Positions 1-8,420 of a DNA stretch of 64,000 nt are shown one piece after another (within the stretch, counting starts at the first letter, position 1; each line of letters starts with the position of its first letter). The notes beneath the pieces were generated by a model, which worked only from the letters and a program-made list of their open reading frames with translations, did no database searches and had not been told where the DNA came from. The stretch covers positions 62,001-126,000 of the forward strand of contig NZ_CATNHF010000028.1 in NCBI RefSeq assembly GCF_950097975.1, given 5' to 3'. Both the position numbers and the translations under genes were made by a program. Source of the stretch: Microbacterium sp. T2.11-28 (GTDB lineage: Bacteria; Actinomycetota; Actinomycetes; Actinomycetales; Microbacteriaceae).

Positions 1-531
1 GCCGATGCCGAGGGCGGCGAGCAGACGCGGCACGATCGCCGCCGACACCGTCTCCACCGTCACCCCGACCGACACCCAGCCGACGAGCCGGCCGTCCTGC
101 TCGACGGGGGCGATCGTCCGCAGCGACGGGCCGAGCGTGCCGGTGAACTCCTCGGTCAGCGGCACAGGCGCGGCGGGGATGGTGCCCAGGTAGGTGCGGC
201 CGATCTGCCGGGGGTCGGGGTGGGTGGCGCGGGTGCCGTCGGCATCCATGATCGTCACGAAGTCCACCGGGGCGTCGTCGATGACGGCGGTCGCGATCGG
301 CTGCAGCACCGGGGTCGCCCGGGCGCCGTCGGCGGCCAGCGCCGCGCGCACCTCGGGGGAGTCGGCGAGGGTCTGGGCGACCGCGTGCGTGACCCGCTCC
401 GCTTCGGCGCGCGCGCTGCGCTGGCCCTCGAACAGGAGCAGGCCCGACGTCAGCAGGGCGGTCACGACGACGGCGATCGACAGGGCGATGAACACCTGCG
501 ACGCCGCACTGCGCCCGATCCCTCGCGCCAT
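1..531 (-). CDS. Sensor histidine kinase, CitA/DcuS type (5' part only)
   Basis: This is the first 177 codons of a two-component sensor; the gene continues beyond base 1. The start ATG is at 531-529. A short basic N-terminus is followed by one membrane segment (about residues 12-34), then an extracellular sensing domain. That domain contains the motifs VDFVTIMDADGTRATHPDP and GWVSVGVTVETV, typical of CitA/DcuS/DctS Cache-type sensors of citrate or C4-dicarboxylates. The kinase core lies outside the window. It is divergent from the dicarboxylate carrier dctA, so it probably senses the dicarboxylate and induces that carrier through a response regulator. Family assignment is firm from the sensor motifs; the ligand is inferred from the neighbour. 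Confidence 0.8.
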   Translation of the reverse strand, partial: MARGIGRSAASQVFIALSIAVVVTALLTSGLLLFEGQRSARAEAERVTHAVAQTLADSPEVRAALAADGARATPVLQPIATAVIDDAPVDFVTIMDADGTRATHPDPRQIGRTYLGTIPAAPVPLTEEFTGTLGPSLRTIAPVEQDGRLVGWVSVGVTVETVSAAIVPRLLAALGIG

Positions 532-683
532 CGCACCCTCCGTCTCCGCCGGCGATCGCCCGCCGGGGCCTGCCCGCGACCAATACGACCACAAATCGAC
601 CCGGGCCGGAACGCGGCACACCCTGGATGCATCCCGCCGACGTCGGCGGCCTCGAACAACGACCGTTCACCCAGGAGGAAGAC
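532..683. promoter_or_regulatory. Divergent intergenic region, sensor kinase / dctA
   Basis: These 152 bases separate the two divergent starts and must hold both promoters and any response-regulator site. The dctA ribosome binding site AGGAGG is at 673-678, five bases before the ATG. I do not see a clear dyad that I would name as the regulator site. Confidence 0.4.
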
Positions 684-2087
684 ATGGCCCTCTCCACGAC
701 ATCGATCCGCATCCCCGACTTCATCCGGCGGCCGGGCAGATCATGGGACAGGCACACCTGGCTCTACGTGTCGGTCATCATCGCCGTCGTCCTCGGCGCG
801 ACCATCGGGCTCGTCTGGCCGGAGGTCGGGGTGAGTCTCGAGCCCCTCGGCAAGGCATTCGTCGGCCTCATCAAGATGATGATCGCGCCGATCATCTTCT
901 GCACGATCGTGGTCGGCGTCGGCTCGATCGCGAAGGCGGCCACCGTCGGCAAGATCGGCGGCCTCGCCCTCGGCTACTTCATGCTCATGTCGACCTTCGC
1001 CCTCGCGATCGGCCTGGTGGTCGGCAACCTCATCCACCCGGGTGAAGGGCTGAACATGCAGTCCGCCACCTACGACACGAAGGACCTCGGCGAGCCCAAG
1101 ACGACGACGGAGTTCCTGCTCGGCATCATCCCGACGACGTTCTTCTCCGCCTTCACGGGCGAGAGCGTGCTGCAGGTGCTGTTCATCGCGCTCCTGGTGG
1201 GATTCGCCCTGCAGGGCCTGGGCTCCAAGGGCGAGCCGATCATGTTCGCGGTGAAGCAGCTGCAGACGCTGGTGTTCCGCATCCTCGGCATGATCCTCTG
1301 GCTGGCTCCGGTGGGCGCCTTCGGCGCGATCGCCGCCGTGGTCGGCAAGACGGGGGCCGCCGCGATCGTCAGCCTCGGCGTCCTCATGATCGCCTTCTAC
1401 ATCACCTGCATCCTCTTCATCGTCGGCGTGCTGGGCACGCTGCTGTGGGCGGTCTCGAAGATCAACATCTTCCGGCTCATGAAGTACCTCGGCCGCGAGT
1501 ACCTGCTGATCGTGGGCACCTCCTCCAGCGAGTCGGCGCTGCCGCGCCTCATCGCCAAGATGGAGCACGTCGGCGTCTCCAAGCCGGTGGTGGGCATCAC
1601 CGTCCCCACCGGGTACTCCTTCAACCTCGACGGCACGGCGATCTACCTGACGATGGCGTCGCTGTTCATCGCCGCGGGCATGGGGGCGCCGATGTCGATC
1701 CCGGAGCAGATCGGTCTCCTGGTCTTCATGATCATCGCGAGCAAGGGCGCCGCGGGCGTGACCGGCGCCGGGCTCGCCACGCTCGCCGGCGGTCTGCAGG
1801 CCTACCGCCCCGACCTGGTGGACGGTGTGGGCGTCATCGTCGGCATCGACCGCTTCATGTCCGAAGGACGAGCGCTCACGAACTTCACCGGCAACGCGGT
1901 GGCCACGCTCCTCATCGGCACGTGGACCCGCGAGATCGACAGGGACCGCGCCCGCGAGGTGCTGGCCGGGCGGCTGCCGTTCGACGAGTCCACGCTGTCG
2001 GGCGACCACGGCGAGGGCGGTCACGGCGAGCACGACGCCGGCGCCGCAGAGCGCCCCGCTCCGACGGAGGCGCTGACGACCCGCTGA
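684..2087 (+). CDS. dctA: C4-dicarboxylate:cation symporter DctA
   Basis: This inner-membrane secondary carrier imports succinate, fumarate and malate with cations (SDF/DAACS family). The 467-residue length is normal. The protein has the eight-helix-plus-hairpin profile of the family, with the signature GTSSSESALPRL and the substrate/cation motif SFNLDGTAIYLTMA. It ends in a His/Glu-rich hydrophilic tail (GDHGEGGHGEHDAG) that could bind metal, but no function is shown. The start at 684 was preferred over an upstream in-frame ATG at 627 because AGGAGG sits at 673-678 and the family begins here. A DcuS-type kinase is divergent upstream, fitting substrate-induced expression. A glutamate transporter is the main alternative; the SSSESALPRL and NLDGTAIYLT wording favours DctA. 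Confidence 0.9.
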   Translation: MALSTTSIRIPDFIRRPGRSWDRHTWLYVSVIIAVVLGATIGLVWPEVGVSLEPLGKAFVGLIKMMIAPIIFCTIVVGVGSIAKAATVGKIGGLALGYFMLMSTFALAIGLVVGNLIHPGEGLNMQSATYDTKDLGEPKTTTEFLLGIIPTTFFSAFTGESVLQVLFIALLVGFALQGLGSKGEPIMFAVKQLQTLVFRILGMILWLAPVGAFGAIAAVVGKTGAAAIVSLGVLMIAFYITCILFIVGVLGTLLWAVSKINIFRLMKYLGREYLLIVGTSSSESALPRLIAKMEHVGVSKPVVGITVPTGYSFNLDGTAIYLTMASLFIAAGMGAPMSIPEQIGLLVFMIIASKGAAGVTGAGLATLAGGLQAYRPDLVDGVGVIVGIDRFMSEGRALTNFTGNAVATLLIGTWTREIDRDRAREVLAGRLPFDESTLSGDHGEGGHGEHDAGAAERPAPTEALTTR

Positions 2088-2100
2088 CGTACCCCGGATG

Positions 2101-2149
2101 GACACGACGACGGCCCGGTGCTCCTCGAGCGCCGGGCCGTCGTCGTGTC
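2101..2149. terminator. Hairpin between convergent dctA and DUF5302 gene
   Basis: An 18-base perfect inverted repeat (arms 2101-2118 and 2132-2149, loop of 13) lies 13 bases after the dctA stop and 11 bases before the stop of the opposing gene. No U-tract follows on either strand, so it may act as a bidirectional, factor-assisted terminator or an mRNA 3'-end stabiliser. Confidence 0.65.
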
Positions 2150-2160
2150 GATGCCGCGAG

Positions 2161-2340
2161 TCAGCCGCTCTTGCGGCGGAACTCCCGCTTGGTGATCGCA
2201 CCGTGCGTGCCGTGGACGGCGGAGTCGCCGTCCAGGTGGGCCTCGCCTTCGCGGTGCTGTGCGTTCTTCTTGTCGAGCGCCTCCTTGAACTTGCGCTTCA
2301 GGTCCTCGGACGCCCCGGGGGCGGTGTCATCACTGCTCAT
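2161..2340 (-). CDS. DUF5302 family small protein
   Basis: A 59-residue, highly charged, soluble protein. Key features are the motif DLKRKFKEALDKK followed by the conserved C-terminal block HLDGDSAVHGTHG...KREFRRKSG. This pattern is that of the actinobacterial DUF5302 family, which has no known function; the basic FRRKSG end suggests nucleic-acid contact, but that is speculation. The ATG at 2340 fits the family; an in-frame ORF extends further upstream but encodes non-family sequence. It converges with dctA and is divergent from the pnp leader. Confidence 0.8.
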   Translation of the reverse strand: MSSDDTAPGASEDLKRKFKEALDKKNAQHREGEAHLDGDSAVHGTHGAITKREFRRKSG

Positions 2341-2404
2341 GCCCCCACGATACGCAGGCCAGAGGGCGACTGGTAGGCTTGCGAAGGTTGCCTTGCGGCA
2401 TCCG

Positions 2405-2631
2405 CTCAACTTCACACTGAGCTCTCAACGCAGGTTGAGAACCTGGAGCAGGCCGGCAGGAAGCTGGTCCCCTGTGGTGGGTCCCCGTCTCGAACGGTGG
2501 CTTTCGACTGGTGGCCAGTGCTGACGAGTCCCGCGACCGCGTCGCGCGTCGAGATCTGCCTGTTCCTGCTCCTTCGATCGACCTCGTGCGCGAGACGCGC
2601 GTGCGAGTCTAAACAAAGAAGGAGAGACCTC
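2405..2631 (+). ncRNA. Structured pnp leader, candidate Actino-pnp RNA motif
   Basis: About 290 non-coding bases precede pnp. From about 2405 to the ribosome binding site they contain several GC-rich inverted repeats, including a hairpin around 2584-2608 just before the Shine-Dalgarno region. A conserved RNA called the Actino-pnp motif is known upstream of pnp in Actinobacteria and is proposed to mediate RNase-dependent autoregulation; position and structure fit. The identification is by context and was not checked with a covariance model. The boundaries are approximate. Confidence 0.6.
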
Positions 2632-4914
2632 TTGGAAGGTCCTGAAATCACCGCCGCCGAAGCCGTCCTCGACAACGGACGCTTCGGCACCCGCACCATC
2701 CGGTTCGAGACCGGACGCCTCGCGCAGCAGGCGCAGGGCGCTGTCGCGGCCTACCTCGACGAAGAGACGATGCTCCTGTCGGCCACCAGCGCCGGCAAGC
2801 ACCCCCGCGAAGGGTTCGACTTCTTCCCGCTGACCGTCGACGTCGAGGAGCGCTCGTACGCCGCCGGCAAGATCCCCGGCTCGTTCTTCCGTCGTGAGGG
2901 ACGCCCCTCCACCGAGGCCATCCTCGTCTGCCGTCTCATCGACCGCCCGCTGCGCCCGTCGTTCGTCGACGGCCTCCGCAACGAGGTGCAGATCGTCGTG
3001 ACCGTGCTGTCGATCGCCCCGGGCGAGTTCTACGATGCGCTCGCCATCAACGCGGCCTCGCTGTCGACCCAGATCTCCGGTCTGCCCTTCTCCGGCCCGA
3101 TCGCCGGTGTGCGCCTCGCGCTCATCCCGGGTCACGGCGAGCACGCCGACCAGTGGGTCGCCTTCCCGACCGTCACCCAGCTCGAGGAGGCCGTGTTCGA
3201 CCTCATCGTCGCCGGCCGCGTCCTGCCCGACGGCGACGTCGCGATCATGATGGTCGAGGCCGAGGCCACCGAGCACAGCTGGAACCTCATCAAGGCCGGC
3301 GCCGTCAAGCCCAGCGAGGAGATCGTGGCCCAGGGCCTCGAGGCCTCCAAGCCCTTCATCAAGGAGCTCGTCGCCGCGCAGAACGTGGTCGCGAACACCG
3401 CCGCCAAGGAGATCCAGCCGTACCCGGTCTTCCCCGCGTACAGCCAGGAGGTCTACGACTTCGTCGCCGGCCGCGCCTACGACCAGCTCGTGCCGGTCTA
3501 CCAGATCGCCGACAAGCAGGAGCGCCAGAACGCCGACGACGCGATCAAGGACGCCGTCAAGGCCGAGCTGCTCGCCGCCGTCGAGGCGGGCGAGCTGCCC
3601 GCCGTCGCGACGCTCGAGTTCGGTGCCGCGTACAAGTCGGTCACGAAGACGATCGTCCGCGGCCGCATCCTCAGCGAGGGCGTGCGCATCGACGGTCGCG
3701 GCCTGGCCGACATCCGTCCGCTCGACGCCGAGGTGCAGGTCATCCCGCGCGTCCACGGCTCGGCGATCTTCCAGCGCGGCGAGACCCAGATCCTGGGCGT
3801 CACCACGCTGAACATGCTCAAGATGGAGCAGCAGATCGATTCGCTGTCGCCCGTCACGAGCAAGCGCTACATGCACCACTACAACTTCCCTCCGTACTCG
3901 ACCGGTGAGACCGGTCGCGTCGGCAGCCCCAAGCGTCGCGAGATCGGGCACGGCTTCCTGGCCGAGCGCGCGCTCGTGCCGGTGCTGCCCAGCCGCGAGG
4001 AGTTCCCGTACGCGATCCGCCAGGTGTCCGAGGCCCTCGGCTCCAACGGCTCGACGTCGATGGGCTCGGTGTGCGCCTCGACCCTCTCGCTCCTGAACGC
4101 GGGTGTGCCGCTGCGCGCTCCCGTCGCCGGCATCGCGATGGGCCTCGTCTCCGACCAGGTCGACGGCCAGACCCGCTACGCGGCGCTCACCGACATCCTG
4201 GGCGCCGAGGACGCGCTCGGCGACATGGACTTCAAGGTCGCCGGCACGAGCGAGTTCGTCACCGCGATCCAGCTCGACACGAAGCTCGACGGCATCCCGT
4301 CGTCGGTGCTCTCGGCCGCGCTGACGCAGGCCAAGGAGGCGCGCCTCACGATCCTGAACGTCCTGAACGCCGCCATCGACGGCCCGGACGAGATGGCTCC
4401 GACCGCGCCGCGCGTGATCAGCGTCCAGATCCCCGTCGACAAGATCGGCGAGCTCATCGGACCCAAGGGCAAGACGATCAACGCGATCCAGGACGAGACC
4501 GGCGCGCAGATCTCCATCGAGGAGGACGGCACCGTCTACATCGGCGCGACCGACGGCCCGTCGGCCGAGGCCGCCCGCGCCCAGGTCAACGCGATCGCCA
4601 ACCCCACCAACCCGGAGGTCGGCGAGCAGTTCCTCGGAACGGTCGTGAAGATCGCCACGTTCGGTGCGTTCGTCTCGCTCCTTCCCGGCAAGGACGGCCT
4701 GCTGCACGTCAGCGAGGTCCGCAAGCTCGCCGGCGGCAAGCGCGTCGAGAACGTCGAGGACGTGCTGGGCGTCGGGCAGAAGCTGCTCGTGCGCATCACG
4801 AAGATCGACGACCGTGGCAAGCTGTCGCTCGAGCCGGTGCTCGAAGAGGCCGCCGACCAGGAGAGCTCCGCTGCTGCCAGCGAGGGCCCGGGAGACGCGC
4901 CCGCCGAGGGCTGA
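2632..4914 (+). CDS. pnp: Polynucleotide phosphorylase / guanosine pentaphosphate synthetase
   Basis: This phosphorolytic 3'-5' exoribonuclease is active in RNA decay and, in actinobacteria, is reported to make pppGpp. The product has 760 residues: two RNase PH domains separated by a helical linker, then a KH domain ([18 protein letters not shown], about residues 600-660) and an S1 domain ([20 protein letters not shown]...[10 protein letters not shown]), ending in an acidic Ala/Glu tail. The start is TTG at 2632, preceded by AAGAAGGAGA (2616-2625). The N-terminus [19 protein letters not shown] matches the family exactly, so upstream in-frame ATGs are rejected. rpsO, often adjacent, is not here. 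The structured leader suggests autoregulation, and a strong terminator follows. Confidence 0.96.
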   Translation: MEGPEITAAEAVLDNGRFGTRTIRFETGRLAQQAQGAVAAYLDEETMLLSATSAGKHPREGFDFFPLTVDVEERSYAAGKIPGSFFRREGRPSTEAILVCRLIDRPLRPSFVDGLRNEVQIVVTVLSIAPGEFYDALAINAASLSTQISGLPFSGPIAGVRLALIPGHGEHADQWVAFPTVTQLEEAVFDLIVAGRVLPDGDVAIMMVEAEATEHSWNLIKAGAVKPSEEIVAQGLEASKPFIKELVAAQNVVANTAAKEIQPYPVFPAYSQEVYDFVAGRAYDQLVPVYQIADKQERQNADDAIKDAVKAELLAAVEAGELPAVATLEFGAAYKSVTKTIVRGRILSEGVRIDGRGLADIRPLDAEVQVIPRVHGSAIFQRGETQILGVTTLNMLKMEQQIDSLSPVTSKRYMHHYNFPPYSTGETGRVGSPKRREIGHGFLAERALVPVLPSREEFPYAIRQVSEALGSNGSTSMGSVCASTLSLLNAGVPLRAPVAGIAMGLVSDQVDGQTRYAALTDILGAEDALGDMDFKVAGTSEFVTAIQLDTKLDGIPSSVLSAALTQAKEARLTILNVLNAAIDGPDEMAPTAPRVISVQIPVDKIGELIGPKGKTINAIQDETGAQISIEEDGTVYIGATDGPSAEAARAQVNAIANPTNPEVGEQFLGTVVKIATFGAFVSLLPGKDGLLHVSEVRKLAGGKRVENVEDVLGVGQKLLVRITKIDDRGKLSLEPVLEEAADQESSAAASEGPGDAPAEG

Positions 4915-4928
4915 TCGCCCACGGTCCA

Positions 4929-4970
4929 CGGATGCCCGTCGCCTCCCCTCGGGGACGCGGCGGGCATCCG
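4929..4970 (+). terminator. Rho-independent terminator of pnp
   Basis: A 14-bp stem with one G-U pair (arms 4929-4942 and 4957-4970) closes a 14-base loop and is followed by TCGTTTTCGTT. It lies 15 bases after the pnp stop. Confidence 0.8.
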
Positions 4971-5191
4971 TCGTTTTCGTTCGGATCCCGCACGAAATCG
5001 CTGATGGACCGCCGAAAGATTGCGGCGGCCTCGGCCGGGGAGCCACCGCGATCAAAGCGTTATGCAATGTTTACCGCGCGTTGGCCGCAAAGCGCTGCGG
5101 TGTCGCAGGGCTGGCCTACTCTCGGAGGTGACGCATCGGGGGATGCGTGGGCGCCACGGATCTCCACGACATCGTGAGGAGGTGCGCGCAG
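4971..5191. promoter_or_regulatory. Upstream region of aldo/keto reductase gene
   Basis: This non-coding stretch is slightly AT-richer than its surroundings. A possible -10 hexamer TACTCT is at 5117-5122, giving a leader of about 60 bases. The ribosome binding site AGGAGG is at 5177-5182, nine bases before the ATG at 5192. Confidence 0.4.
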
Positions 5192-6247
5192 ATGGGCTTC
5201 TTCGGAGCGGGATCCACGTCCTCCACGCCGCATGACGCCTCGTCCGAGGGTGCGACGATGACCTCGCTCGACGCGCCGGCCCATCCCTCCGCGCCGATCC
5301 CGGTCCAGGGCCCCGCCGTCGGCGACGCCCTCCGCGTGCCCCTCGGCGAGAGCGGTCTCCGGGTGTTCCCCCTCGTCCTCGGCGGCGGCGAGTTCGGGTG
5401 GCACGTCGATTCCGGCGCCGCCCACGCCATCCTCGACGCGTACGCGGAGCGGGGCGGCAACGCGCTCCACACCTCCGACGGATACAGCGCCGGACGCAGC
5501 GAGTACATCATCGGCCAATGGATGCGCGCCCGCGCGACCCGCGACCAGCTCGTGGTCGGCGTCCGCGTCGGCACCAACGCGGATCACCCCGGCCTCGGGC
5601 CGGTCAACCTCATCCGGGCGGTCGAGGCCTCTCTCACCCGCCTCCAGACCGACCGGATCGACCTCCTCTACCTCGACGCGACCTCCGACACGAAGACCGC
5701 GCTGGAAGACACCCTCGCCACCGCGGAGTGGCTGGTCGACGCGGGCAAGATCCGGGCTCTCGGCGGCTACGGGCACACGGCGGCGCAGCTCGTGGAGGCG
5801 CGGATCATGTCGTCGGCGGGGTACCCGCGCCTGACGGTGCTCGACGCGCCGTACAACATCCTCCGCCGTCACGACTTCGAGGGCGACCTCCGTCTGGTCG
5901 CCGGTGCGCAGAACATCGCGGTGACCGCCTCGCAGGCGCTCGAGCACGGCTTCCTCACCGGCGCGCACCGCTCGCGCGATCGCGTGGGCTCGACGGTCCG
6001 CGGGGTGCAGCTGGCGGCGTCGATGAACCGTCGCGGCACCCGCACGCTCCGCGCGCTCGATCGGATCGGCGCGGAGCTCGCCGTTCCCACGGCGGCCGTG
6101 GCGATCGCGTGGCTCCTCGCCCAGCGCATCGTGGTCGCCCCGATCGTCAATGCGTTCGCGCCGTCCCATGTGGAGGAGATCATGCAGGGGGTCGGTGTGC
6201 GTCTGAGCCGCACCCACCTTGCGGAGATCGCTCGCGCCTCGGAGTGA
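5192..6247 (+). CDS. Aldo/keto reductase-fold protein with degenerate catalytic tetrad
   Basis: A 351-residue protein of the aldo/keto reductase TIM-barrel family, with a disordered N-terminal extension of about 45 residues. Landmarks are TSDGYSAGRSEYIIGQW (the family YGxGxSE region), the barrel segment DRIDLLYLDA, and the C-terminal AIAWLLAQRIVVAPIVNAFAPSHVEEI. The tyrosine of the Asp-Tyr-Lys-His tetrad is kept (Tyr98). The Asp position is His93, the Lys position reads Arg125 and the His position reads Ala163, so normal NADPH-dependent carbonyl reduction is doubtful. It may be a non-catalytic or altered-chemistry homologue. The start at ATG 5192 is chosen for the AGGAGG at 5177-5182. It is monocistronic or loosely linked to the next gene. 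Confidence 0.75.
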   Translation: MGFFGAGSTSSTPHDASSEGATMTSLDAPAHPSAPIPVQGPAVGDALRVPLGESGLRVFPLVLGGGEFGWHVDSGAAHAILDAYAERGGNALHTSDGYSAGRSEYIIGQWMRARATRDQLVVGVRVGTNADHPGLGPVNLIRAVEASLTRLQTDRIDLLYLDATSDTKTALEDTLATAEWLVDAGKIRALGGYGHTAAQLVEARIMSSAGYPRLTVLDAPYNILRRHDFEGDLRLVAGAQNIAVTASQALEHGFLTGAHRSRDRVGSTVRGVQLAASMNRRGTRTLRALDRIGAELAVPTAAVAIAWLLAQRIVVAPIVNAFAPSHVEEIMQGVGVRLSRTHLAEIARASE

Positions 6248-6306
6248 CCGGCGGCACCTGACGTAGGGTGGGATGACCCCCGACATCCGTTCGAATCGAG
6301 ACTGAC

Positions 6307-6906
6307 GTGACGCACTATCTCTATCTCGTGCGCCATGGCGAGCACCTCGACGCCGAGCACGGCCTCGAGGACGGTCCGCTGTCGCCGCGCGGTCGCCGCC
6401 AGGCCGAGCTGCTCGCCGACCGCCTTTCGGGCGTCCCGCTGTCGGCGGTCTGGCACTCGCCGCTCGAGCGCGCCGCCGAGACCGCCCGCGCCGTCGCGCA
6501 GCGGCTGCCCTCGGTCGCCCCCGAGCCCTCGTCCCTGCTGTTCGACTGCGTCCCGACGGGGATGACGCCGGACACGCCCGCCGTCTACGAGGCCTTCTTC
6601 GGCGGGATCAGCGAGGCCGAGACCGACGCGGGAGCGGCGCAGATGTCCGATGCGGTGGGGGAGTTCCTGGCCCGCAAGTCCGACGCGCACGAGCTCCTCA
6701 TCACCCACAACTTCGTCATCGCGTGGTTCGTCCGGGAGGTGCTCGACGCACCCGCGTGGCGCTGGCTGACGCTCAACCAGGCCCATTGCGGCCTCACCGT
6801 GCTCGCCCAGCGCCCCGGCCGGCCGTGGACGCTCGTGTCGCACAACGATCTCGCCCACCTGCCGATGGAGCTGCGCACGGGCCTGCCCGAGACCCCGCGG
6901 ATCTGA
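6307..6906 (+). CDS. Histidine phosphatase family protein
   Basis: A 199-residue member of the phosphoglycerate mutase-like histidine phosphatases. The catalytic RHG motif is in LYLVRHGEHLDAEHG near the N-terminus; PLSPRGRRQAELLADRL and SPLERAAETARAVA follow, and the second catalytic His is in ELLITHNFVIAWFVRE. It starts at GTG 6307, with a possible -10 TAGGGT at 6264-6269. The substrate cannot be told from sequence: a small phosphomonoester or phosphoprotein is usual for the family. It ends four bases before the next gene, with which it is probably co-transcribed. Confidence 0.85.
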   Translation: MTHYLYLVRHGEHLDAEHGLEDGPLSPRGRRQAELLADRLSGVPLSAVWHSPLERAAETARAVAQRLPSVAPEPSSLLFDCVPTGMTPDTPAVYEAFFGGISEAETDAGAAQMSDAVGEFLARKSDAHELLITHNFVIAWFVREVLDAPAWRWLTLNQAHCGLTVLAQRPGRPWTLVSHNDLAHLPMELRTGLPETPRI

Positions 6907-6910
6907 GCGG

Positions 6911-7762
6911 ATGCCGCAGCCGCCCGCCGAGGTGTCCCTGACGGCCGCCGACGTCGACCGTCTCCTCGCTTCGCAGCATCCGGCGCTCCGTGGCGAGCTG
7001 CGCGCCGTCGCCTCCGGCTGGGACAACGAGGTCTTCCGCCTCGGCGACGATCTGGCTGTCCGGCTGCCGCGGCGCGAGGCGGCCGCTCATCTCGTGGAGA
7101 ACGAGCAGCGGTGGCTCCCGATCCTGGCTCCGGCGCTGCCTGTCCGCGTGCCGGTGCCGGTCGCCGTGGGCGTGCCCGACGACGACTACCCGTGGCGCTG
7201 GAGCATCGTGCCGTGGTTCGACGGGGTGCGTGTGGCCGATCTCCCGCTGGCCGAGCGCGACGCGCTCGCGGGGGAGGTCGCCGCCGCGTTGCGGGCACTC
7301 CACGTCGTGGCTCCGCCCGACGCTCCGCGCAACCCCGTGCGGGGCGTTCCGCTGCGCGAACGCGACGGCGTCGTCCGCGGGCGCCTGGCGGGCTCGCGGG
7401 GGCTCGCGGCTCTGTGGGACGCCGGTCTGGCGGCGCCCGAGTGGTCGCGGCCCGACGTCTGGGTGCACGGCGACGTCCATCCCGGCAACCTCATCGCCCG
7501 GGGTGGGCGGCTGGAGGCCGTGATCGACTTCGGCGACATGTGCGCCGGCGACCCCGCGTGCGACCTGGCCGTGGCATGGACGGCGTTCGGTCCCGCGGGG
7601 CGAGTGCGACTGCGCGCGGACCTCGGCGACGGCTATGACGACGCGATGTGGGCCCGCGCAGGCGCCTGGGCCGTGGCTTTCGCGACGCTGCTGCGGGACG
7701 CCGACGACGCGTGGCTGCGGGCTCTGTCCGCGCACGCGATCGCGCAGCTGCTCGGCGAGTAG
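6911..7762 (+). CDS. APH-family phosphotransferase
   Basis: A 283-residue small-molecule kinase of the aminoglycoside/choline phosphotransferase fold. The catalytic loop is VHGDVHPGNLI (about residue 190) and the metal-binding motif is VIDFGDMCAGDPACDLA. The N-terminal lobe contains WDNEVFRLGDDLAVRLPRR, where the second Arg or a nearby residue replaces the usual nucleotide-lysine context. Such chromosomal copies in soil actinobacteria are usually housekeeping kinases of unknown substrate; a resistance role is possible but unsupported. It begins four bases after the preceding stop and converges with an acetyltransferase gene. Confidence 0.85.
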   Translation: MPQPPAEVSLTAADVDRLLASQHPALRGELRAVASGWDNEVFRLGDDLAVRLPRREAAAHLVENEQRWLPILAPALPVRVPVPVAVGVPDDDYPWRWSIVPWFDGVRVADLPLAERDALAGEVAAALRALHVVAPPDAPRNPVRGVPLRERDGVVRGRLAGSRGLAALWDAGLAAPEWSRPDVWVHGDVHPGNLIARGGRLEAVIDFGDMCAGDPACDLAVAWTAFGPAGRVRLRADLGDGYDDAMWARAGAWAVAFATLLRDADDAWLRALSAHAIAQLLGE

Positions 7763-7878
7763 CCCGGAGGCCTGGCAGGGCCCGCGCGATGAGACGGCAC
7801 TTCTTGTCGCCACAGCCGGCCGGAGCCGACGACGACCGTCAGCCCATCGGGCGCGTCGCTGGTCTGCGGGGGCGCGGG

Positions 7879-8352
7879 TCAGGCCGACAGCGACTTCCGC
7901 AACCACACCGTCGCGTTCGGGTTGTCGTTGTACGGCTCGATCGGGAGGTAGCCGCTGCGCGAGTACAGCGCGCCGGCAGACGCGAGGGTGTGATGGGTGT
8001 CGAGCACGATGTCCGCGGCGTCCCATTCGCGCGCACGATCCTCGAGTGCCTCGAGCAGCACGCGGCCCCAGCCGCGACCACGGGTCTCGGGCCGCAGGAA
8101 CAGGTGCTTGACCTCGTAGCGGGTGCCGTCCGGCCCGTCGGCGATGCGCCGGATCCCGCCGCAGCCGACGTCGGCGCCCTCGTCGACCGCGACGAGGAAG
8201 ATGCCCGCCGGCGGCGTGAACACCGCGGCCTCGGGGAACACCGGCCGGTACGTCTGTCCCTGCGGGAACGACTCCCCGCGCATGGCGAAGTAGTCGGTGA
8301 GCAGTGCGCGGGAGCGGGGGTGATCGACGGGCAGCGGCTGCAGAGACACCAT
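7879..8352 (-). CDS. GNAT family N-acetyltransferase
   Basis: A 157-residue acetyltransferase with the acetyl-CoA binding motif LFLRPETRGRGWGRVLLEALE (motif A, R/QxxGxG/A) around residues 95-116 and the C-terminal block LYSRSGYLPIEPYNDNPNATVWLRK. The acceptor is unknown. The ATG at 8352 is favoured because a -10 hexamer (TAGCCT on the minus strand, 8365-8360) ends seven bases before it, predicting a leaderless mRNA. It is divergent from dapB across only 68 bases. Confidence 0.85.
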   Translation of the reverse strand: MVSLQPLPVDHPRSRALLTDYFAMRGESFPQGQTYRPVFPEAAVFTPPAGIFLVAVDEGADVGCGGIRRIADGPDGTRYEVKHLFLRPETRGRGWGRVLLEALEDRAREWDAADIVLDTHHTLASAGALYSRSGYLPIEPYNDNPNATVWLRKSLSA

Positions 8353-8420
8353 GCGAACGAGGCTACCCCCGCCGCCGCGCCCTCCCGGTCGGCGGCGCAC
8401 CGCCCGTCTAGGCTGGACGC

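Noticed and set aside
2497..2631. ATG at 2497 as the pnp start, adding 45 residues.
   Set aside because: The extension is unlike any pnp, crosses the structured leader, and has no ribosome binding site; TTG 2632 has one and begins with family sequence.
2425..5067. A very long minus-strand ORF (880 codons) opposite pnp.
   Set aside because: It is the high-GC shadow of pnp: low-complexity Arg/Gly/Asp/Leu composition, no family motif, and the plus strand carries a full-length conserved gene.
6911..7762. An aminoglycoside-resistance determinant.
   Set aside because: Only the generic APH fold is visible; the context is chromosomal core and no resistance subfamily motif was recognised.
7763..7878. 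A small gene in the gap between the APH gene and the GNAT gene.
   Set aside because: No ORF with a plausible start, binding site or family likeness was found on either strand.
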